Shown: one piece after another, positions 57,701 to 64,000 of the stretch
How the letters are laid out: every line of letters begins with the position of its first letter
How positions within the stretch are numbered: the stretch's first letter is position 1
Assembly: GCF_041296385.1 (NCBI RefSeq)
Contig: NC_091023.1
Span: 26,103,924-26,167,923, forward strand
Reading direction: 5' to 3'
DNA length: 64,000 nucleotides
From: Aphelocoma coerulescens
Taxonomy: Eukaryota > Chordata > Aves > Passeriformes > Corvidae
Notes under the pieces: generated by a model
Database searches by the model: none
What the model saw: the letters and a program-made list of their open reading frames with translations, nothing else
Told to the model about the DNA's origin: nothing
Position numbers and translations under genes: made by a program

Positions 57701-60700
57701 GGACAGAGAGCATGTTTCTAATGGAACCAATCCTGCTCAGATGCTCTGAACCAGGGAAAAGGGTTGGTTAGGTTTTTTGGTTTTTTTGAGACAGGTGGGT
57801 TTGGTTTTGTTTGAGTGCTTGGGTTTTTTTGGGGGTGTGGTTTTTTTTTAAAGAAGTTAGTTCAGTATTTTAGTCAGGATAACTCCTTAGCCAAGGGAAA
57901 AACTGGCAATCCCAGCTGGGACTGCTGCCATCTCTACCTGGGAATCTTGCATCTGGAAAACAAATGTGTCTATGCATTTGTGCAATGAATAACAAATGCA
58001 TTTTTTATGAATTAATCAACTAGTCTGTACATGTGCAGAGCTAATCATAACAGCATTTCTTACTAATTAATCAACAGATAAACTTCTTCAAATCCTTCCT
58101 ACTCCTCACCTCCATCCCACAAACCAGTTGGATCAGACTCCTGCTGAAGGGACTCTAAACAGATGTAAAAGCAGACAGTGCACTTCAAGCGAGTGCTCTG
58201 GAATCAATACTGCGCTGATTGCCCCCGCCCTTCAGCTCATGCCCTAATCCAGCCCACAGCCAGGTCTGTGAGCAGGACTGGGCTGACCCTTCCCGAGCAC
58301 CAGCCACACCTTGGCTGGCCTTTCCCCTTGGATCCAGCATCCCAACACCTGCTGGCACTGACTGCTCCTCTCAAGACACTGCATTAGTGCTTGGCAAGTA
58401 TTACGTCTTTTTGTCATGATTTTTTTTTTAATCAGATTGTGCCTACACACAGGAGGGGCTACAAGGACAACTGGCAGAAGAAACATTCCCCACAAACTAA
58501 AAGCTGGGCAGTGAGGAAAAGCAGATTTTTATCCCTCTTCAAAGCCTTGTGCACCACAACACATCCCAAGTCCCCATGTCCCCTCCTGCCCAATCCCAGG
58601 GAGCAGCCCTGTGACTGCAGAGCCCTTTGGCTCCCTCCTCTGCAGGGTCTCCAGCAGGTCAGAGCCACAGTTCCTGAGCAGTTCCAGCACACAAGAGCCG
58701 GGACAGAGGTGGGACAGAGCCAGGCAAAGGCTGCTGAGCAGGGGCTGCAGAGGAACTCTGGGTAAAGCCCAAAGTGCAGCCTCAGAAATGGCCATTTTTA
58801 GCACATAGTGAGATGTCTTAGTGCAATGTTAAGAATCTTCTGAGATTCAACTGCTCAAGGAAAACCACAAACATCCAACCTCAGCTAGCAACAAACATTT
58901 CTGTCCACTGCTGTGGTGCCATGGCAACACTGTGGGTGGGAACACAGCTCACCCAGAGCTCCAGCACTGTAAACGAGCTTTGGCACTTGGCAGGGGGAGC
59001 TTCACGCTCTGGGAATCGTGGGAAGTGTGGAAGGGAAAGGACATTCCCAATCCTTTATCCTTCCCAAACTTCTGTCTTTGCTAGGGCATCAAGAATGAAC
59101 TTTTTAATTCGTCTGACAATTTGGAATCTTAATTGTGTTTGCTAAAAGTAAATCCTGTTTAACAAGCAGTTACTTGTTATTTGTAACCCATGATGGAGAC
59201 TCAAATAACTCCTGAACTCATTCCACAGCCAGGATCATGTTAAAAGTCACTGTGATTCAAGGACTGAACACAAAAGCAGCTTTGTACTGGTGAAGCTCTT
59301 ACCTCTTCTTCTTAGTGATGATGAGGACGTCGTTGAAGAGGAAGAAGTACACCTGCTGCTTAGAGGTTCTTTTGGAAAAAAGTCCAGTGTCTTCTACATA
59401 TGCTGTTAATTCGCCCCTTTTTACCAACCACCGTGAAGAGGAAACCAATGGAAATGGCTGCAAGGCAAGAAAATCACATTGTAATCCTTCAAAATTAGAG
59501 AATTTTTTAAAAATAGAGAACAGAGTATAATCTATTTGGGAAAAATGCTTGAATAAACTCAAAGGTCAGAGATTACAAAGATGAAGAGGTTACCAAAGTT
59601 TAAGGGACTCCATCATTGCTACAACACACAGGTAACAGCTGCAAATACCTGGGAATCACTCGGGCACCTGTCATCACTGCTCACTGAAAATAGAGGTGAA
59701 CAGACTTGACTGGTCCCACTGGGGATGGAACAGACTGTGAGACCTCCTGAGGGCACAGAGCAAAGCCTGACTTCAGGAATGTTCTGCAGGGTGAGACAGG
59801 CTCCTGAAGCACGTGGGGACACAGTGCTTGTCTTGGAGCAGAGGTGACGTTCCCTGTGCTGGTGTCACCTGGGAAAGGCAGGCAGGGTTGCACAAACCTT
59901 CCTCCCCCGGGAGGTGCAGGTACAACCTCCTTCCTCCCCACACCTCTGACATGCCCTTCCTCGGCAGTGGAAGGTTTCCATGGCCTTGCTGTTCTCATTA
60001 GGGGCTCTTGAAGTGTCTCAGTTACCTGCCAGGTTTTAGTTCAGATGGATAATTAGGGATCCTACAGCTCCTCTCTTTATCCAGCTCACGTGGAGCAGGA
60101 GCTCCCTTTTTCTCTAGGTGAGGACCAACACCTGCAGCAGCTGTAGCAAGACACCAGAGGATCTGAGCTGCCTGAAGATGTGCCTTTATTAATCCAAATT
60201 ATTCCCAGCTGCAGGAGACACAGAGAGCAGAGGAGGACTTTTTGTTTCTCTGGGCTGGGAAGGTGGAGGGAGATGTGGGACTGTCCTGGTCACACAGATC
60301 CCTTTGAGGCTGCGCCAAGACAGACGCTCCAGGCAGACCAAGGTCCACGCTAATGAACACAACTGCCTGTTTTCCCCTCATTTAAGCACCTTTCACATGC
60401 TTTTAATAAACATCCCTTCACACAGTTTGTCAGCTGCCTTCCCTATTCTGCATGAGCTGGCTTTTTGTATCTGTTAATCCCTTGGCTGAGCCAACTGCAG
60501 CCTGCCTGTACCTGCTGAGCCAAACCCCAACCCAGTGCTGGGACTGAGACCTCGCTGCTGGAAGAACAAATATGGACTCCCTAAAACAAACCCCCACAAC
60601 TTCTCTGGTGCAAAAGATGCAAAATTTAAGAACAAAAACTGCTGAAACTTAATTAAAAATTTAGTTCTACAGTTGAGCCATGTACAAAAGCAATACAAGA

Positions 60701-62955
60701 TTTGAGTCACTTCCCTTGTGCTCCCATTAAATTCTCCACAGTTACATCTAACAAAATAATAAACAAATCCCCAAAACTCTGTGAGGCTGGGCAAGAACAG
60801 AAATACTTTAACTAATTTATAATGGCTATAAAACAGAATTACAGTCCCACGATGATTGGTTTACAAGCAAAAAATACTTTAAAAAGTTCTATTTGAGGAT
60901 GAACAAAAAATTCCTCTAATCTGTACTCCAAATGAGTTCATCCCGTTTTCCTAATTGACTCTCTTCCAGGGGCAGCTTGGTTTTACTTTAATTTTTCCTT
61001 AATTGCCAAAGGAGCACATCACGTGCACCATGTCCCTGCTGCAGAAAACAGGCTCTCAGAAGTGAAAAATGCATTTAACCAGAGCCGGGGCCTGACCCAC
61101 TGCAGGGCTGGGGTTTGGATGCACAGAGGGAAATCTCACACAAAAGCACAGAAAGACAAAGCCCCCAAAGCTGCTGCTGCTGCCATGGCACCAGCACGAG
61201 CTGCTCATCACGGGGTGGGGGGGTCACCCAGGAGCCACAGAGCTGGGAGGGATGGACAGGGACAGACAGCATGGGAGGCACAGCCAGCACGTCCCCTCCT
61301 GGGGGAAGGTGAGGGACTCCAGACCCTGCAGGCCCAGATCCCAAAAGGCTCCTGGGATCTGAGTGGAACCACAGAGAAGCTCAGCCCTGACACTGGGCTG
61401 GACTAATTGAAGACTTGAGTCTGTTAGCACCCATCAGAAAATGCTCTGATGTCACCTGCCCTGAAGTGTTTTATTTGTTGTTGCTGTTGCTATAAGCAAA
61501 TATTATTACTGTCAATTTTTATCAAAGTTTGAGAATAAAAATACTTTAGGCAAGTTGAACATGTCTTTTTGGAGGCAGCATTTGCCTCCAGAGCCTTTCA
61601 AGAGCTGTGATTTGAAAACCATGAACCTCCACTCACTGCATTCCTGATAATGAAACAATCTTCTCCCAAAAGAATCCTCATTGTGTAACGGTGTCAGACA
61701 TCAATTACAGAAACGGGATTGTAGCAAACATTGAATAGAAACAATAACCGTACTTGAAGAAAGTCCAATAAACCTCCCCTACCTATGACTGGGTCTGTTG
61801 TTATTTCCTACAAAAGACTGACTGTACAGGCTGTTTTTAATAGAAACCTGTGATATCCCACCCTTAAGGGGAAGGACAAACACTCCCAGGATCCTTCCCC
61901 GGCCTGGAAGTGCTTTCCCAGGCACACCTTTCCCATCAGGTACATAAGCAAGTCTCAGCACTGAGCAGCAGCCTTTGGCCTCTCTCCTAATGCCAAAATC
62001 TTCACAGCAGCTTTATCTTTACAGCAAGGAGTACCCTTCATTCAGTATTTATTCAAAATCCCTTGTGCTGTAGCATGGCCTTCTACTAAAATGAAAATAC
62101 TTGACCAAAAGTTTTCATTTCTGTCCTGCCACAACAGATCACTTCTTCGCAAGAATCACTGTGGGTATGACCACGCTGGGAAAGTTCCACTGTCCCGACT
62201 GGTCAGGAGTGTGATCCTCAGCCTACCTTGATTTTGAATTCCAGCTGGGAGTTAATCGTGTACATCATCTCCGTCCTCTCCATCTTGCGGGCGCCCTCGT
62301 TGCACAGCCGCACGAGCTGCAAACGAGACAGGGGCTGAGCAGGGCCTGGGGCCTTGAGCCTCCAGCACAAACTGCTGCTGCCTCAGAAAAGGCACTTCTG
62401 GGGGCACAAACCCCCAGCAGGGGCACATCCACCACAACGAGGGGTTTGCAGGGCCCCAGTGACCAGGGCTGGCCCCACAGCTGCACCGCCCCGAGATTCC
62501 CCTCACCCCAATGATCCCACAGGGCCCTGATAATTTGTGATTCTCCAGGGGGAACAAAGGTTCAGCCCAAGTTCTGGCTGAGCAGGGCCACCGCTCTGAG
62601 AAGACTGGCTCCAAACACACGCCCTCCTCCCAGCTGGATTAACTTCCCACACTGCTCCCACACACAAACCTGGAACCACCACGGTATCATCCAGTTTGGG
62701 ATCTTTTCCCAAGTAAGAACCAGTAATTCTGCACAAACCAAATCCCCAAGGCCTTTCCTAAACACAGCAATGTAGAGCTTTTATGCTTCAGTGCTCTTCC
62801 CACCTGCATTATTTATGCAGGGAAAACATCCATTTTTCCCTGGAAGTACATAGGAATAACTTAATAACTTGAGAACATACCTTGCTGACTTCTTTCAGAG
62901 CCTGCTTGCAGTTCTCGTATTTTGCTGAATCCTTGGGGGTTTTCTGGCAAATAGT
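54592..62955 (-). CDS. ARHGEF26: ARHGEF26 (SGEF), RhoG guanine-nucleotide exchange factor, 3' part (7 exons, 281 aa)
   Basis: Minus-strand exons 62881-62955, 62227-62316, 59303-59457, 57205-57414, 55844-55911, 55539-55643 and 54592-54734 join in one frame. They encode the C-terminal 281 residues; human SGEF is about 871 aa, so roughly two thirds lies past the window end. The protein activates RhoG at the membrane, acting in macropinocytosis, leukocyte docking and epithelial junctions. The first two exons give the end of the DH domain (KDSAKYENCKQALKEVSK; LVRLCNEGARKMERTE). The next three give the PH domain (FPLVSSSRWLVKRGELTAYV; QQVYFFLFNDVLIITKKK; EKVEML-like, here DRVEMLLGAETQ; SDRARWITALG). 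The last two give the SH3 domain (AKQADELSLQVADVVLVYQK; DGWYEGERLRDGQRGWFP). It ends in LLGLETNV and TAG. The gene is convergent with DHX36, as in mammals. Confidence 0.95.
55539..55643 (-). CDS. ARHGEF26: ARHGEF26 SH3 exon (penultimate)
   Basis: Encodes LAQVEIIRTYTAKQADELSL and QVADVVLVYQKVHD, the first half of the SH3 domain. The acceptor is CTTCCCCAG and the donor is ATG|GTGAGT. Confidence 0.94.
55844..55911 (-). CDS. ARHGEF26: ARHGEF26 PH-end exon
   Basis: A 68-nt exon encoding SDRARWITALGQDSDGHHAD, the C-terminal helix of the PH domain with its conserved Trp. The donor is CCA|GTAAGT. Confidence 0.92.
57110..57126. repeat. (AAAT)n microsatellite
   Basis: A short AAAT tetranucleotide run at the end of an A-rich AAAC/AAAT tract, within an ARHGEF26 intron. 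Confidence 0.8.
57205..57414 (-). CDS. ARHGEF26: ARHGEF26 PH middle exon
   Basis: A 210-nt exon encoding EESYNVTEYALREQLLVVPC, a variable Ser/Gly loop, and LVLLSNHAGDRVEMLLGAET. The acceptor is GCCCTGCAG and the donor is TCA|GTGAGT. It is GC-richer than the neighbouring exons. Confidence 0.94.
57415..59302 (-). other. ARHGEF26: ARHGEF26 intron, nothing further seen
   Basis: There is no exon, RNA gene or clear transposon between the two PH exons. A T/G-rich, poly-pyrimidine-like tract lies near 57,770-57,850. Confidence 0.7.
59303..59457 (-). CDS. ARHGEF26: ARHGEF26 PH first exon
   Basis: Encodes PFPLVSSSRWLVKRGELTAY and SKQQVYFFLFNDVLIITKKK, the first strands of the PH domain. The acceptor is TTGCCTTGCAG and the donor is AGAG|GTAAGA. 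Confidence 0.96.
59458..62226 (-). other. ARHGEF26: ARHGEF26 intron, nothing further seen
   Basis: A 2.8-kb intron between the PH and DH-linker exons. Frames in it have no recognisable domain. Confidence 0.7.
62227..62316 (-). CDS. ARHGEF26: ARHGEF26 DH-PH linker exon
   Basis: Thirty codons, LVRLCNEGARKMERTEMMYT then INSQLEFKIK, joining the last DH helix to the PH domain. Phase 0 at both ends. Confidence 0.96.
62881..62955 (-). CDS. ARHGEF26: ARHGEF26 DH-end exon (most 5' in window)
   Basis: Twenty-five codons, TICQKTPKDSAKYENCKQAL then KEVSK. The acceptor is TTTATTTCAG and the donor is AAG|GTATGT. No further upstream exon was recognised between here and the window end. Confidence 0.95.
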
Positions 62956-64000
62956 CTGAAATAAAACATCAGTTACTTCAGAGGACCAAGCAGCACAGAT
63001 TGCAACCCACAGACATGTCACATCTTAACTGCAATCCAGGAGCTGAATCACAGCTGTGGACTGGGATAAAGAGGGAACACTGGCCACTTGGTCACACTGA
63101 GGAATGCCTCTCTGGAAAGCTTCTGGGAGCAAAGTGATGCTTTGCACCTCTCAAGATAAGGTTTACAGAACCATCTCTAAACAAAAATCAAAACTGAAAG
63201 AGTGGGAAATAAAACGCTTGATTTGCTTGTTTAGATTATTTCAGCCAAAGAGGGGAAGGAGGTGTAGGAAAGAAAAACCCAAAAGGGGAAGGCACCCCCA
63301 GTGACACACTGCAGGAATACTGGATTATTATTACATTTACCTGGAAATGTACTGTGAAGAAGAGAGAATTCAACGTCTGTGAATGAACTAACTGTCCAGG
63401 TGATCAAATTAATGGGTGCTCAATTAAAAAATATACAGAACAAAATGATCAGTTCTGTTTCTGCTCCTACCAGTGCTGGAACCAGAGCCTAATCACAATC
63501 TGCACTCCTGCTGGCTCCTCATTTAGTTCTGGCACCTTAACTGAAATACCACAACTCCTGGTGTGAGCTCTGCCTGACAAACACTCCCTGGCACTTCCAT
63601 CGCTCTCTCCGAGTCCCGGGTCACTGCACAGGGAGGGACAGCTGAGTGCCACTCACACACAGCTCCCTTGGGAACGGAGTCCATCTTTCAGGCTCCCAAG
63701 GGTATTCCCTGCCAAAGTGCCCTCACCCAACCCACAGGACAGCAGGTCTTGTTTTTCAGCTGCAGGGTTCATTTCAATCCTAGCACTACATACAATTTCT
63801 GTGCTGGCTCCTCCTGAGTTTCAGAACCATTTTGACCTTTTACTGTACAATTTTCCTATTAGAACATCCAAATATTTAACTTGTGAATGGGGGAGCAAGA
63901 GGATCCAGTCCCAGTCAGCAAACAAATGCAGCAGGACTTCATAATGCACAGCCCAGGACTGGTGTGAGGAAGAAGACGTGAAGAGACTGGAGTGAACCAG
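62956..64000 (-). other. ARHGEF26: Partial ARHGEF26 intron running off the window
   Basis: This is the upstream intron preceding the most 5' DH exon found. I see no DH-domain exon here, so the next exon should lie beyond 64,000. Confidence 0.65.

Noticed and set aside
1..64000. CRISPR arrays, operons, prophage or toxin-antitoxin systems
   Set aside because: The split exons, CR1 elements, LTRs and low coding density show this is vertebrate nuclear DNA; no repeat-spacer pattern or bacterial gene was seen.

Overview
This is vertebrate nuclear DNA, almost certainly from a bird and probably a passerine. The coding sequence is split into short GT-AG exons with compact introns. The repeats are avian: several CR1 retroposon 3' ends, one finishing in the typical GATTCTATGA tail, and an ERVL-type LTR ending in TTAAACCACGGCA. 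Three vertebrate genes lie in the order GPR149 (+), DHX36 (+), ARHGEF26 (-). This mirrors the mammalian ARHGEF26-DHX36-GPR149 block (human 3q25), so the segment is orthologous to that locus. Exon models were built by eye from splice signals, reading-frame continuity and remembered family sequences; no alignment was run.

Layout. Positions 1-22.4 kb are intergenic sequence upstream of GPR149. I see no gene there, only a CpG-rich patch with a CTCF-like motif (about 11.04-11.33 kb), a CR1 copy abutting a long (AAT)n run (11.66-12.02 kb), and small repeats. At 22.45-32.82 kb is GPR149: a CpG-rich promoter region, a possible 5'UTR exon and intron, and four coding exons (704 aa). Its last intron carries a 671-bp solo LTR with a 6-bp target duplication. 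GPR149 has a poly(A) signal at 33,081. The CpG-island promoter of DHX36 begins about 300 bp further on. DHX36 runs from 33,663 to 48,803 with 25 coding exons that splice in frame to 983 aa. The space from 49.5 to 53.1 kb, between the convergent 3' ends of DHX36 and ARHGEF26, holds an unexplained CpG island with a good splice donor, an ERVL-type LTR and a CR1 fragment. From 53.1 kb to the window end lies the 3' part of ARHGEF26 on the minus strand: a long 3'UTR and seven exons giving 281 residues (end of DH, PH, SH3). Its 5' exons lie beyond 64,000.

Function. The genes do not form a pathway. GPR149 is an orphan receptor lacking the usual DRY and NPxxY motifs. DHX36 (RHAU/G4R1) is a DEAH-box helicase that unwinds G-quadruplexes. 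ARHGEF26 (SGEF) is a RhoG exchange factor.

The most interesting non-coding signal is an eight-unit GGGTTT array, a potential G-quadruplex, in the promoter of DHX36, the gene for a G-quadruplex helicase. It is flanked by two copies of a tRNA T-arm/B-box-like 16-mer. I found no evidence of a previously undescribed protein system; long open frames outside the three genes look like chance frames in GC-rich DNA.
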